Source: Wohlfahrtiimonas larvae_A (GTDB lineage: Bacteria; Pseudomonadota; Gammaproteobacteria; Cardiobacteriales; Wohlfahrtiimonadaceae). Taken from it: a stretch of DNA of 64,000 nt. The notes beneath the pieces are model-generated. The model saw only the letters and a program-made list of their open reading frames with translations, did no database searches and was not told where the DNA came from. The position numbers and the translations under genes were made by a program. Below are positions 17,774 through 27,701 of the stretch, piece by piece. Positions within the stretch are counted from its first letter, which is position 1. Every line of letters starts with the position of its first letter. The stretch spans positions 27,720 through 91,719 of the forward strand of contig JBEBSR010000004.1 of assembly GCA_040394195.1 (NCBI GenBank). The letters are read 5' to 3'.

Positions 17774-18280
17774 CTATTGTAAACAATATTTCTCTAAATT
17801 ATCTATTGTTGTCTTGTATTGATCTTGAATATGTTCAGGGGAAATACGTGTTTGTGTACCAGCTTGAGCAACTAACAATAACTGATCAAATTCACCATTT
17901 TCTAGTGCTGTGAAGGTTTCTAGATTTTTATTGATAATTTGGCAGTAAGTCATGGTTGAAGGATCTAAAGCTTCTGCTGCAACTGTTACACCAGTTGAAG
18001 CTTTCTTTCTATCTGCAGGATCAAAAGTTTTCTTATCTTCGATTTGTATCAATACAGCTTGTGTTGGCTGCATTATGTTAAGGTTTTTAACATCCTTTGC
18101 CGAATTATCAACGTGCGGTTGATCTTTATCAAAGTTAAGGATTTGTTGACGAGCTTCATCTGGCGCATATTCTGTGTAGTGAACAACGCCTTTGCTATCA
18201 GTCCAACGATACATTTGCTGAGCTTGCGCTACAGTAGATGCGGCGATGAATAGCATGCAGAAATATAGAGTTTTTTTCAT
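17774..18280 (-). CDS. DUF4124 domain-containing exported protein
   Basis: 168 residues with a signal peptide (cleavage after AQA, near 21). A DUF4124 module follows: QMYRWTDSKGVVHYTEYAP (22-40), the small beta motif in which a Trp-Asp pair precedes a Gly turn. The rest is low in known motifs, with two Cys (in TYCQI and the C-terminal KYCLQ) that could form a disulfide. DUF4124 proteins are periplasmic or envelope proteins of unknown role. No ribosome site is evident. Confidence 0.85.
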   Translation of the reverse strand: MKKTLYFCMLFIAASTVAQAQQMYRWTDSKGVVHYTEYAPDEARQQILNFDKDQPHVDNSAKDVKNLNIMQPTQAVLIQIEDKKTFDPADRKKASTGVTVAAEALDPSTMTYCQIINKNLETFTALENGEFDQLLLVAQAGTQTRISPEHIQDQYKTTIDNLEKYCLQ

Positions 18281-18332
18281 AATAGTTAGCTATTTAGTCA
18301 TTAATGTTAGTTATGATAATTTTATCATACTA

Positions 18333-19535
18333 TTAATCTTGTGAGTTATCCAAATAATATTGCGCCAGCGCTGACCAATAAACTCCACCATACAATAAAT
18401 TGTGATCGTCAAAATCAAATCCGCCGTTATGGAGTTTGTTAGTGGATGAATCAGGGCCATTACCAATGTAGAAATATGCGCCTTTTTGATCAGCTAGCAT
18501 AAAGCCAAAGTCTTCTGCACCCATAGATGGTGTTTTTTCTGTCGCAATCGCTTCTGCTTTAAAAATAGTTTGTGCAGCTTTCAATGCGATTTCAGTTTCT
18601 TTTGTGTGATTTACAGTTGCAATATAACCATCTTGTAATCGAACATCAGCACGTGCACCAAAAGCAGCGCAAATACCTTCTGTAATTTCATGAATACGCT
18701 TTTTAGTTAACTCACGAATTTTGGGATCAAAATAACGCAATGTGCCTGTGAGTTTGACTGTTTCTGGAATAACGTTATGTGCAGTACCGCCATGAATTGT
18801 TCCAATAGTGATGATCACGCTATCAGTGGCTGCAATATTTCTTGCAGGAATGGATTGCAAGGCAACAATGACTTGCGCCGCAGTGACAATTGGATCAACA
18901 CCTTTATAAGGATGAGCAGCATGACAGCCAATGCCATGAATATCAATTTCAATGCTCACTGTACCTGCCATTTGTGGGCCATCACAGATTAAAAGTGTAC
19001 CAACATCTGCGCCAGGAAAATTGTGTGCGGCATAAACTGCATCGACAGGATACTTCTTAAATAGCCCAGCTTCGATTAAATCTCGAGCGCCAGCACTATC
19101 TTCTTCATTAGGTTGGAAGATTAATAGAATTTCTCCATCAAAATCAGCAGCTTCTTGTAAGTACTTAGCAGCAAAAAGTAGCATGGTTAGATGCCCATCA
19201 TGACCACATGCATGCATTATCCCAGCTTTTTTTGATTTATATGTTAGATCTGTGCTTTCGTCAATTGGTAGGGCATCAATATCTGCACGTAAACCAATTC
19301 TTTTTGTACTTGTGCCTTTTTTAATGAGCCCGATAACACCAGTTTCTAAAAATGAACGGTCAGTTTTTATGCCCCAAGATTCGAGTAGCTCATTGATTTT
19401 GTCGGTTGTTGCAAACTCTTTTTTGGATAGCTCAGGATTCTCATGGAAAAATTGACGCATTTTAATGAAGTCATTTTCATGCTTTTTGAACCACTGAATA
19501 TTTTCTTGATTTTCGTCTAGAAAGTGTAAGGTCAT
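18333..19535 (-). CDS. M20 family amidohydrolase (hippurate/N-acyl-amino acid hydrolase type)
   Basis: Zinc peptidase-fold amidohydrolase removing acyl groups from amino acids or conjugates. GLRADIDALPI (81-91), HACGHDGH (108-115), NEEDSAGARDLIEAGLF and MGAEDFGFML supply the family metal ligands and catalytic Glu. Length is 400 residues when started at ATG 19535, where GGGAG lies 11 bases upstream; upstream in-frame starts would add an atypical 33-residue extension. The natural substrate cannot be read from sequence. It is divergent from nuoA. Confidence 0.92.
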   Translation of the reverse strand: MTLHFLDENQENIQWFKKHENDFIKMRQFFHENPELSKKEFATTDKINELLESWGIKTDRSFLETGVIGLIKKGTSTKRIGLRADIDALPIDESTDLTYKSKKAGIMHACGHDGHLTMLLFAAKYLQEAADFDGEILLIFQPNEEDSAGARDLIEAGLFKKYPVDAVYAAHNFPGADVGTLLICDGPQMAGTVSIEIDIHGIGCHAAHPYKGVDPIVTAAQVIVALQSIPARNIAATDSVIITIGTIHGGTAHNVIPETVKLTGTLRYFDPKIRELTKKRIHEITEGICAAFGARADVRLQDGYIATVNHTKETEIALKAAQTIFKAEAIATEKTPSMGAEDFGFMLADQKGAYFYIGNGPDSSTNKLHNGGFDFDDHNLLYGGVYWSALAQYYLDNSQD

Positions 19536-19727
19536 CGTGTACTCGCTCCCAAATAGGTTATTTTCTGTTACTATATGGTACCTTGAAAAAGTGAAAGAGT
19601 TGAATGCTTTCTTGGTTACAATTAATATAAGCAATTAGCCTGATAAAAGCTTTTTATGCTAAATCAAGGTTTTTACAAGGCGTACTTGCCACCAAAAATT
19701 GATGTTTATTAGAAGAGGATAATCGCT

Positions 19728-20081
19728 ATGATGGATTATTTGCCAGTGCTCGTGTTTATTGGGTTTAGCCTCATCTTTGGGATAATTCTAGTTGCCCTAG
19801 GTTATTTCCTATCACCCAAAAAAGACAGTGTAGAAAAGCTCTCACCTTATGAGTGTGGCTTTGAAGCATTTGAAGATGCACGAATGAAGTTTGATGTTAG
19901 ATTCTATTTAGTAGCGATTTTATTTATAGTTTTCGATTTAGAGTTAGCATTTTTAATCCCTTGGGCAGTCGTATGGCGTGAGGTTGGAATGGTTGGCATT
20001 GCTGCCGTTTCAGTTTTCTTATTCTTGCTCGTTGTGGGATTTGCATATGAGTGGAAGAAAGGGGCATTAGAATGGGAATAG
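19728..20081 (+). CDS. nuoA: NADH-quinone oxidoreductase subunit A
   Basis: First gene of the 14-gene complex I operon. A membrane-arm subunit of 117 residues with three spans; the conserved loop KLSPYECGFEAFEDARMKFDVRFYLVAILFI contains the Cys-Gly-Phe-Glu signature near the quinone channel. GAGG lies 9 bases upstream of the ATG; a second ATG follows at once. Its end overlaps nuoB by 10 bases. Confidence 0.97.
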   Translation: MMDYLPVLVFIGFSLIFGIILVALGYFLSPKKDSVEKLSPYECGFEAFEDARMKFDVRFYLVAILFIVFDLELAFLIPWAVVWREVGMVGIAAVSVFLFLLVVGFAYEWKKGALEWE

Positions 20082-20557
20082 AAGGCGCTTTAGATAAAGG
20101 TTTTGTCACTACAACATTAGACAGCGCAATTAACTGGGCAAGAACAGGTTCATTATGGCCTGTAACTTTTGGTTTGGCATGTTGCGCTATTGAGATGATG
20201 CATACAGGTGCAGCGCGTTACGATTTAGATAGATTTGGTAACTCTGTATTTAGACCATCTCCACGTCAATCAGATTTGATGATCGTTGCGGGAACATTAA
20301 CGAATAAAATGGCTGTGGCATTGCGTAAAGTTTACGACCAAATGCCAGAACCAAAATGGGTTTTATCTATGGGATCATGTGCGAATGGCGGGGGCTATTA
20401 TCACTATTCATACGCAGTTGTGCGTGGTGTAGATCGTGTTGTTCCAGTAGATGTCTATGTACCAGGTTGTCCACCAACGCCTGAAGCATTGATTTACGGT
20501 ATTTTGCAATTGCATAAGAAGATTAAGCGTACAAGTACTATTGCACGTTTAAGCTAG
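20072..20557 (+). CDS. nuoB: NADH-quinone oxidoreductase subunit B
   Basis: Peripheral-arm subunit binding cluster N2, the last iron-sulphur centre before quinone. The four ligands are C37, C38 (LACCAIEMM), C103 (MGSCANGGG) and C133 (VPGCPPTPEAL). I start it at ATG 20072 (161 residues, AGGGG upstream) rather than the GTG at 20051. It overlaps nuoA by 10 bases and precedes nuoC by 9 bases. Confidence 0.98.
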   Translation: MGIEGALDKGFVTTTLDSAINWARTGSLWPVTFGLACCAIEMMHTGAARYDLDRFGNSVFRPSPRQSDLMIVAGTLTNKMAVALRKVYDQMPEPKWVLSMGSCANGGGYYHYSYAVVRGVDRVVPVDVYVPGCPPTPEALIYGILQLHKKIKRTSTIARLS

Positions 20558-20566
20558 GGGGAGCCA

Positions 20567-21262
20567 ATGTCGGTTATTTTACGACCAGAAACTATTCTGA
20601 CGACATTATCGTCTGTATTAGGTGATCGCATCGTTTCAAGCAAGATCGCCAGAAATGAATTGACCATCATCGTTGATAGCGATCATTTACATGAAACTAT
20701 GGAATTATTGCACACCAATGACAAGCTACCATTTGAAAACTTAATGGATGTTTGTGGTGTTGACTATGCAGCTTACGGTATCGCAGAATGGGATGTTGAA
20801 GCCAGTAACCATGGTTTCAGTCGCGCGGTTCATGAAACATCTGTTGGGCGCAAAGAATCATCTTTAGATGAAGTACGCGAAAATGCAGAAATGCCAAATC
20901 GTTTCGCAGCTGTTTATCATCTACTATCCATCCAATGTAATGCGCGGGTTCGCATCAAAACATTTATGAAAGATGATAACTTTCCAATAGTTGATTCAGT
21001 GAATGATATTTATAAAAGTGCCAACTGGTTTGAGCGTGAAGCGTTCGATCTATTTGGCATTATTTTTAATGGTCATCCTGATTTGCGTCGCATCCTAACT
21101 GACTATGGTTTCATTGGTCATCCATTACGCAAAGATTTCCCATTAACAGGTCATGTGGAAATTTGGTATGACCCAGAGTTAGAAAGAGTGGTTTATCAGC
21201 CAGTGAGCATTGAGTCTCGCGTTGTGATCCCTCGTGTGATTCGTAAAGAGGAGCTGAACTAA
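20567..21262 (+). CDS. nuoC: NADH-quinone oxidoreductase subunit C
   Basis: Peripheral-arm subunit (30 kDa family) of 231 residues. The conserved block YKSANWFEREAFDLFGIIFNGHPDLRRILTDYGFIGHPLRKDFPLTG is intact. A 30-residue segment (about 80-110, rich in Glu and Ser) interrupts the usual beta region and makes it longer than most NuoC. The ribosome site AGGGGGAG is very strong. Its stop overlaps the nuoD start by one base. nuoC and nuoD are separate genes here, unlike the fused enterobacterial nuoCD. Confidence 0.97.
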   Translation: MSVILRPETILTTLSSVLGDRIVSSKIARNELTIIVDSDHLHETMELLHTNDKLPFENLMDVCGVDYAAYGIAEWDVEASNHGFSRAVHETSVGRKESSLDEVRENAEMPNRFAAVYHLLSIQCNARVRIKTFMKDDNFPIVDSVNDIYKSANWFEREAFDLFGIIFNGHPDLRRILTDYGFIGHPLRKDFPLTGHVEIWYDPELERVVYQPVSIESRVVIPRVIRKEELN

Positions 21263-22512
21263 TGGCAAATATTGAAAACTACACATTAAACTTTGGTCCT
21301 CAGCATCCTGCGGCGCATGGTGTATTGCGCTTGATCTTGGAAATGAATGGCGAAACCATTATGCGTGCTGATCCACATATTGGATTGTTGCATCGTGGTA
21401 CTGAAAAATTAGCAGAAGCTAAACCTTACAATCAATCGATTGGCTATATGGATCGTATGGATTACTCATCTTGTATGTGTAATGAACATGTTTATGTATT
21501 GGCAATCGAGAAAGCATTAGGTATTGAAGCACCAATTCGTGCGCAATATATCCGCACATTATTTGATGAGATTTATCGCTTACAAAATCACTTAATGTGG
21601 TTAGGTGCGCATGGTATCGACTTGGGTGCGATGGGTATGTTCTTGTACTGCTTCCGTGATCGTGAAGATTTGATGGATATGTGTGAAGCGGCAACAGGCG
21701 CGCGTTTACACCAATTTTATTATCGTCCAGGTGGTGTTGCAAAAGACATTCCTGATGAAATGCCAAAATATGAAGTGAATAAATTCCGTAATCAGAAGAA
21801 AGTGGATCGTTTGAATAAACCACGTGAAACGTTCTTAGACTTTGTGAGAGATTTTACAGTTCGTTTTGATAAGCATTTAGAAGAATACAAAACATTATTG
21901 TTTGAAAACCGTATTTGGAAACAGCGTATTGTTGGTATCGGTCAAGTCACAGCAGAAGAAGCGATGAACTTGGGTTTAACTGGCCCGATGTTGCGTGCTT
22001 CAGGTATTCCGTGGGATTTACGTAAAACTCAGCCATACGCAGCTTATGAATATTTAGATTTTGATATTCCAGTGGGCAAAGAAGGCGATTGTTACGATCG
22101 TTTCTTGGTTCGTTGGGAAGAAATGCGCCAGTCTAATCGTATTATGAAGCAATGTGCTGATTGGTTAGAAAAGAATCCTGGTCCTGTAATGCTAGAAGAT
22201 AGTGTTGTATCTCCACCAAAACGTGCTGAAATGAAAGAGTCGATGGAAGATCTGATTCAACAGTTTAAGTTGTATTCAGAAGGTTATTGCGTTCCTGAGG
22301 GGGAAGTTTACGCAGCAATTGAGCATCCAAAAGGCGAAATGGGCGTTTATCTTGTATCAGATGGCGCAAATAAACCATACCGTGTAAAAGTTCGTCCAGC
22401 AGGTTTCCCACATTTAGCAGCATTAGAGACTTTGACAAAAGGTCACATGTTGGGTGATGTGGTGGCGGTTGTAGGTACATTGGACTTAGTGTTCGGCGAC
22501 ATTGATCGTTAA
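21262..22512 (+). CDS. nuoD: NADH-quinone oxidoreductase subunit D
   Basis: The 49-kDa-type subunit forming the quinone site with NuoB. FGPQHPAAHGVLRLILEMNGE (11-31), PHIGLLHRGTEKL, MDRMDYSSCMCNEH and the C-terminal DVVAVVGTLDLVFGDIDR are the expected conserved blocks; 416 residues is normal. It is coupled to nuoC by TAATG. Confidence 0.98.
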   Translation: MANIENYTLNFGPQHPAAHGVLRLILEMNGETIMRADPHIGLLHRGTEKLAEAKPYNQSIGYMDRMDYSSCMCNEHVYVLAIEKALGIEAPIRAQYIRTLFDEIYRLQNHLMWLGAHGIDLGAMGMFLYCFRDREDLMDMCEAATGARLHQFYYRPGGVAKDIPDEMPKYEVNKFRNQKKVDRLNKPRETFLDFVRDFTVRFDKHLEEYKTLLFENRIWKQRIVGIGQVTAEEAMNLGLTGPMLRASGIPWDLRKTQPYAAYEYLDFDIPVGKEGDCYDRFLVRWEEMRQSNRIMKQCADWLEKNPGPVMLEDSVVSPPKRAEMKESMEDLIQQFKLYSEGYCVPEGEVYAAIEHPKGEMGVYLVSDGANKPYRVKVRPAGFPHLAALETLTKGHMLGDVVAVVGTLDLVFGDIDR

Positions 22513-22541
22513 ATATTGATAACTGAATTAAGGCATAGATT

Positions 22542-23057
22542 ATGAGTGCAAAAGAAATTTTAACGGAGCGTTCACGACAAGAGATCGATAAATGGTTGAA
22601 GCATTTCCCAGAAGATCGTAAACAGTCTGCGCTTTTAGCTGCTTTAAGAGAAGTTCAGCATGATAACAATGGGTATTTAACAACAGAATTGATGGATGGC
22701 ATTGCCGAATACTTGGAAATTCCACCAATCGCTGTTTATGAAGTTGCGACATTCTACTCAATGTATGAAACAAAACCTTGCGGTCGTAACTCAATTTCGA
22801 TCTGTACTAACATCTCTTGTATGTTACGTGGCGGCGAGAAGATTCTTGCGCACGTTGAAGGTAAGCTTGGCATTAAAGCGGGCGAGTCAACAGAAGATGG
22901 CGTTTTCTACTTGAAGAAAGAAGAAGAGTGCTTGGCAGCTTGTAGTTATGCGCCAGCGATGCAGATCAATCATGTCTATTATGAAAATATCTCGATCGAA
23001 AAGATCGATGAAATATTGGATGCAATTGCAGCAAGTGCAGAGAAAGGTGAACACTGA
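22542..23057 (+). CDS. nuoE: NADH-quinone oxidoreductase subunit E
   Basis: Thioredoxin-like [2Fe-2S] subunit (N1a) of the NADH dehydrogenase module. The ligands C88, C93, C130 and C134 match the C-x4-C and C-x3-C pattern. Length 171. It starts 29 bases after nuoD; the stop TGA overlaps the nuoF ATG. Confidence 0.97.
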   Translation: MSAKEILTERSRQEIDKWLKHFPEDRKQSALLAALREVQHDNNGYLTTELMDGIAEYLEIPPIAVYEVATFYSMYETKPCGRNSISICTNISCMLRGGEKILAHVEGKLGIKAGESTEDGVFYLKKEEECLAACSYAPAMQINHVYYENISIEKIDEILDAIAASAEKGEH

Positions 23058-24346
23058 TGATGAATCAAGTTTGTTATTTTACACTTGGTCATGATGAGCC
23101 GTGGTCATTAACAACCTACGAAAAATTAGGTGGTTATGATGCATGGCGCCGTATTCTCAACGGTGAATTAAGTCGTGATGAAGTGATTGATATGGTGAAA
23201 GCCTCTGGGCTTCGCGGTCGTGGTGGTGCAGGCTTCCCAACAGGTGTGAAATGGAGTTTCATGCCAAAAGGTGAAGGCATTACTCGTTACTTAGTTTGTA
23301 ACTCAGATGAATCTGAGCCAGGCACTTGTAAAGATCGTGATATTTTACGCTTTAATCCACATGCTTTGGTTGAAGGTATGGCGATCGCAAGTTATGCAAT
23401 GAATGCGCGTCATTCATATAACTATATGCGCGGCGAATTTTTGGATGAGCCAGCAATTCGCTTCCAAAATGCATTAGATGAAGCATATGCGGCAGGATTA
23501 CTCGGTGAAAATATTAAAGGCACAGGCATTTCTGTGGATATTCACCCTGCAATTGGTGCGGGTGCTTATATCTGTGGTGAAGAAACAGCATTATTAGAAT
23601 CATTGGAAGGTAAAAAAGGCCAGCCACGATTCAAACCACCATTTCCTGCAGCTGTGGGTTTATATGGTAAACCAACAACGATCAATAATACTGAATCATT
23701 ATCGTCAGTTGGCCGTATTATTCGTAATGGCCCTGAATGGTTCTCTGGTTTAGGTATTCCAGGCGCTGGTGGTCAAAAGTTATTTGCAGTTTCTGGTCAT
23801 GTTGAAAAACCAGGCAACTATGAAATCAATATGGGTACATCTTTTGCTGATTTATTGGCATTATCAGGTGGTGTTTGGAAAGGTCGTCAGTTAAAAGCTG
23901 TGATTCCAGGTGGATCATCTGTACCTGTTGTTCCAGGTGATTTGATGATGCAAGCAAACATGGATTATGACTCAATTGCGAAAGTAACAGGTTCAATGTT
24001 AGGTTCTGGTGCTGTGATTGTGATGGATGAAACAACAGATATGGTTAAAGCATTGCGTTGCCTATCTCGTTTCTACTTCAGCGAATCATGCGGTCAATGT
24101 ACTCCATGCCGTGAAGGTACAGGTTGGTTGTATCGCGTTGTTGATCGTATTTTGCAAGGTAAAGGCGTTCCTGAGGATTTAGAACGCTTAGAACACATTG
24201 CAAGTAATATCGGTGGTCGCACGATCTGTGCACTTGGGGATGCGGCTGCAATGCCAGTGTTGAGTTTCATCAAACACTTTGGTCATGAGTTTGCATATTA
24301 TATTGAGCATGGTAGATCTATGGTTGAAGGAGCAAATAATGACTGA
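23057..24346 (+). CDS. nuoF: NADH-quinone oxidoreductase subunit F
   Basis: NADH- and FMN-binding subunit with cluster N3. The glycine-rich NADH/FMN region GLRGRGGAGFPTGVKWSFMP and GAGAYICGEETALLESLEG are present, as are the [4Fe-4S] ligands in SCGQCTPCREG (C345, C348, C351) and the distant Cys in TICALGD (about 391). Length 429. It starts at 23057, or at the ATG one codon later, and overlaps nuoG by 8 bases. Confidence 0.98.
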   Translation: MMNQVCYFTLGHDEPWSLTTYEKLGGYDAWRRILNGELSRDEVIDMVKASGLRGRGGAGFPTGVKWSFMPKGEGITRYLVCNSDESEPGTCKDRDILRFNPHALVEGMAIASYAMNARHSYNYMRGEFLDEPAIRFQNALDEAYAAGLLGENIKGTGISVDIHPAIGAGAYICGEETALLESLEGKKGQPRFKPPFPAAVGLYGKPTTINNTESLSSVGRIIRNGPEWFSGLGIPGAGGQKLFAVSGHVEKPGNYEINMGTSFADLLALSGGVWKGRQLKAVIPGGSSVPVVPGDLMMQANMDYDSIAKVTGSMLGSGAVIVMDETTDMVKALRCLSRFYFSESCGQCTPCREGTGWLYRVVDRILQGKGVPEDLERLEHIASNIGGRTICALGDAAAMPVLSFIKHFGHEFAYYIEHGRSMVEGANND

Positions 24347-26639
24347 TAAACAAATGCTCTCTATCGAAATAGATGGCAAAAAATATGATGTAGAAGCAGG
24401 GCGCTCTGTGATCGAAATCGCAGATGAAGTTGGCGTGCCAATTCCCCGTTTCTGTTATCACGATAAATTATCTATCGCTGCAAGTTGCCGTATGTGTTTG
24501 GTGGACATTGAAAGAATGCCAAAACCAATGCCAGCATGTGCGACACAGGTATCGGATGGCATGATCATTCGCACACGCAATGAAAAAGCGCGTGCAGCAC
24601 AGAAATCTGTGATGGAATTTTTGTTGATCAACCATCCGTTAGATTGCCCTGTATGTGATCAAGGTGGCGAATGTGAATTACAAGATAACTCTGTAGGTTT
24701 CGGCAGCCAACATTCAATGTATATCGATGAAAAACGTCATTACGAAAAAATCGACATTGGTCCATTGGTTGAAACATTCATGAATCGCTGTATTCAATGT
24801 ACACGTTGTGTGCGTTATGGCGAAGAAGTTGCAGGCTTGCGTGAATTGGGTGGTGTTGATCGTGGTGATCGTTTAGAGATTACAACTTACGTGAAACATT
24901 CACTATCATCAGAAGTTTCGGGCAATATCATTGATTTGTGTCCAGTAGGTGCTTTGACAGCAAAACCATCTAAATTCCAAGCAAGACCTTGGGAATACAA
25001 AAAGAATGATTCAGTAAGTATTCATGATGGTTTGGGCACAAACACTTCAATTCATACATTGCGTGGCAAAATTGCACGTGTGGTTTCACGTGAAAACAAA
25101 GCAATCAATCAAGTTTGGATTTCAGATCGTGATCGTTTCAGCTATGAAGCAAACTTCAGTGTTGATCGTGTAAAATCACCAATGATCATGAATGAGAAGA
25201 AAGTATTAGGGCAAGTAGATTGGATCAATGGCTTGAAAGCAACTCGTATGGCAATTGAAGGTGCTGTACAAAAATTAGGTGCTGATCAAGTGGGGATCTT
25301 TGTTTCTCCATCTGCAACGATTGAAGAACAGTTCTTAACTAAAAAATTAGCAGATCAATTAGGTATCAAAAAAATTGATTCACGCTTTAGGCAAGTGGAT
25401 TTCAGCAGTGATTCAGTTGAACCTGCATTCCGTTCATTGGGTGTTGCAATTAAAGATGTTAAATCTTTAGATTCCATCTTCTTAGTGGGTGCTGATCCAA
25501 GAATGGAAGTGCCAGTATTGGCAATTGACATTCGCGAAGCTGTGAAAAACGGTGCGAAAGTTGCATTGTTGAATACTTACGATACTGATCAATTGCATCC
25601 GACAGAAGCTGTGATTACGGCACCGAATCAATGGGTGAATGTATTAGCGAATGTATTGGCAGCAGTTTCTCAGAAGATGCAAAAAACTGTTGCATCTGAA
25701 TTGGCGAGCATTGTGGAAAAAGCAAGCAGCGATGCGAGATCAGTTGAGATTGCAAACATGTTTGGCAATGATAATAAACAGTGGATCGTATTGGGTAAAG
25801 ATGCTGTCTCTAATCCTGATTTCTCAGTGATTCGTGCACTTTGCCAAAACATTGCAGAGATTTCTAACAGTGCATTTGGTTATATCGCAGAAGGTGCGAA
25901 TATGTCAGGTGCTTCATTGATGGGTGTTGCAAAAGGTAATACGCATACAATGATTGAAAATCCATTGAAAGCTTATATCTTGGTTGGGGCGATTGATCCT
26001 GAGCATGATTTCATTGAGCGTAAAGCTGTTATGAAAGCGTTGAAGCAAGCTGAATTGGTTGTGGCAATCACACCGTTTGTTTCTGAAGCATTGCGCGATG
26101 TAGCAACGATCCTTTTGCCAGCAGCAGCTTGGGGCGAAACAGATGGTAGCTTGATGAATTTGGAAGGAAAATTGCAAGCTGTGAAAGCAGCAGCAGAACC
26201 AAGTTTTGAAGCTAAACCATTGTGGAAGATCTTGCGTGTGTTGGGTAACGAGTTTGAATTTGCAGGTTTTGATTACGTTAACTGTTCAGATGTCTTAGCA
26301 GAATGTGCAGATCAATTAGCGACAAATGCTCATACAAACTTCATGCCATATGCAAAAGATTTGAACTGGAAAGTAACGGAGCAATTAGGTTTAGTTGCTG
26401 TGCCAATGGAATCCATCTATTCAACGGATGCTTATGTGCGTCGCTCACCAGCATTACAAGCAACGCCATTGGCAGCGCGTAAGCGTGTTGTGGGTAATGA
26501 AGCTGTGAATCAAACACAATGGATTTTGGAAGGTCAAGAATTCAATGTGCGTTCAACAGTGAAGATGGCGGCCAACTGCTTAAGAATTCCAAGGGAATTT
26601 GGTTTAATGATTGATTATTACGAAGCGATCGAGGGGTAA
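24339..26639 (+). CDS. nuoG: NADH-quinone oxidoreductase subunit G
   Basis: Large molybdopterin-oxidoreductase-like subunit carrying several clusters. N1b [2Fe-2S] ligands are C39, C50, C53 and C67; the His-coordinated cluster uses H99, C103, C106 and C112 (HPLDCPVCDQGGEC); a further four-Cys set follows in CIQCTRC and DLCPVGAL. The start at ATG 24339 (GAAGGAG, 6-base spacing) gives 766 residues; an upstream frame inside nuoF is not used. The final 300 residues are less conserved, as usual for this subunit. Confidence 0.97.
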   Translation: MTDKQMLSIEIDGKKYDVEAGRSVIEIADEVGVPIPRFCYHDKLSIAASCRMCLVDIERMPKPMPACATQVSDGMIIRTRNEKARAAQKSVMEFLLINHPLDCPVCDQGGECELQDNSVGFGSQHSMYIDEKRHYEKIDIGPLVETFMNRCIQCTRCVRYGEEVAGLRELGGVDRGDRLEITTYVKHSLSSEVSGNIIDLCPVGALTAKPSKFQARPWEYKKNDSVSIHDGLGTNTSIHTLRGKIARVVSRENKAINQVWISDRDRFSYEANFSVDRVKSPMIMNEKKVLGQVDWINGLKATRMAIEGAVQKLGADQVGIFVSPSATIEEQFLTKKLADQLGIKKIDSRFRQVDFSSDSVEPAFRSLGVAIKDVKSLDSIFLVGADPRMEVPVLAIDIREAVKNGAKVALLNTYDTDQLHPTEAVITAPNQWVNVLANVLAAVSQKMQKTVASELASIVEKASSDARSVEIANMFGNDNKQWIVLGKDAVSNPDFSVIRALCQNIAEISNSAFGYIAEGANMSGASLMGVAKGNTHTMIENPLKAYILVGAIDPEHDFIERKAVMKALKQAELVVAITPFVSEALRDVATILLPAAAWGETDGSLMNLEGKLQAVKAAAEPSFEAKPLWKILRVLGNEFEFAGFDYVNCSDVLAECADQLATNAHTNFMPYAKDLNWKVTEQLGLVAVPMESIYSTDAYVRRSPALQATPLAARKRVVGNEAVNQTQWILEGQEFNVRSTVKMAANCLRIPREFGLMIDYYEAIEG

Positions 26640-26643
26640 AGCA

Positions 26644-27687
26644 ATGGATATTTTTTGGGCGATTGTTGAATACCCGCTTGTATGGGCGCTTTTGAAAACA
26701 TTGGCGGTTATTCTGCCAGTGGTGATTGCGGTTGCATATATGACATATGCGGAACGTCGTGTTTTGGCAGTAATGCATACGCGTTTAGGTCCAAACCGTG
26801 TCGGTCCATTTGGTTTGCTACAACCATTTGCTGACTTGATCAAAATGGTTTTTAAAGAGTGGATCATTCCATCTGCAGCGAATAAAGTATTTTTCGTATT
26901 GTCACCAATCATCATTGTAACGACAGCTTTTGCAGCTTGGGCAGTTGTACCGTTTGGTGATGGTTTAGTCGGTGCAAATATCGATGCAGGTATCTTGTAT
27001 ATCTTAGCGATGACATCTTTGGGTGTTTACGCAATCATTATTGCAGGTTGGGCTTCTAACTCTAAATATGCAATGTTGAGTGCGATCCGAAGCGGTGCAC
27101 AGGTGATCTCTTATGAATTAGCAATGGGCTTTGCATTGATCACTGTGATCATGTTGGCAGGTTCATTGAACTTAACGAAGATAGTAGAAGGGCAGCAGGG
27201 CATGAGCATTTTGAGATGGTATTTCATCCCATTATTCCCAATGGCTGTGTTGTACTTCATCGCAGGTGTTGCTGAAACAAACCGTGCACCATTCGACTTA
27301 GTTGAAGGTGAGTCTGAAATCGTTGCAGGTTTCCACGTTGAATATTCAGGTACGGGTTTTGCATGCTTCTTCTTGGCTGAATATGCAAATATGATCTTAG
27401 TGTCAGCGTTGGCATCACTATTATTCTTCGGTGGTTGGTTATCGCCATTCAGTGGTATTCCTGGTTTGGAAAGCATCCCAGTGATTGGTCAAGATGGTAT
27501 TTTCTGGATGTTAGTGAAAATGGCATTTTTCCTTTTCACATACATTTGGTTGAGAGCAACGTTCCCTCGCTACCGTTATGATCAGATCATGCGTTTGGGT
27601 TGGAAGGTTTTCATTCCATTGTCCATCGGTTGGATCTTCTTTGTGATCGCGTTATACGCTCTCGGTATTAACTATTGGTTTCAATAG
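26644..27687 (+). CDS. nuoH: NADH-quinone oxidoreductase subunit H
   Basis: Membrane subunit at the junction of the arms that completes the quinone tunnel. RLGPNRVGPFG (after YAERRVLAVMHT) and ETNRAPFDLVEGESEIVAGFHVEYSG are the invariant loops. Start at ATG 26644 with GAGGGG upstream gives 347 residues and about eight spans. It begins 4 bases after nuoG. Confidence 0.98.
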   Translation: MDIFWAIVEYPLVWALLKTLAVILPVVIAVAYMTYAERRVLAVMHTRLGPNRVGPFGLLQPFADLIKMVFKEWIIPSAANKVFFVLSPIIIVTTAFAAWAVVPFGDGLVGANIDAGILYILAMTSLGVYAIIIAGWASNSKYAMLSAIRSGAQVISYELAMGFALITVIMLAGSLNLTKIVEGQQGMSILRWYFIPLFPMAVLYFIAGVAETNRAPFDLVEGESEIVAGFHVEYSGTGFACFFLAEYANMILVSALASLLFFGGWLSPFSGIPGLESIPVIGQDGIFWMLVKMAFFLFTYIWLRATFPRYRYDQIMRLGWKVFIPLSIGWIFFVIALYALGINYWFQ

Positions 27688-27701
27688 AGTAGGAATTAGC
27701 A

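Noticed and set aside
19536..19634. 33-residue N-terminal extension of the M20 amidohydrolase
   Set aside because: Not typical of the family; the ATG at 19535 fits the usual start.
24279..24338. Upstream extension of nuoG
   Set aside because: Falls inside nuoF and has no ribosome site; ATG 24339 has GAAGGAG with good spacing.
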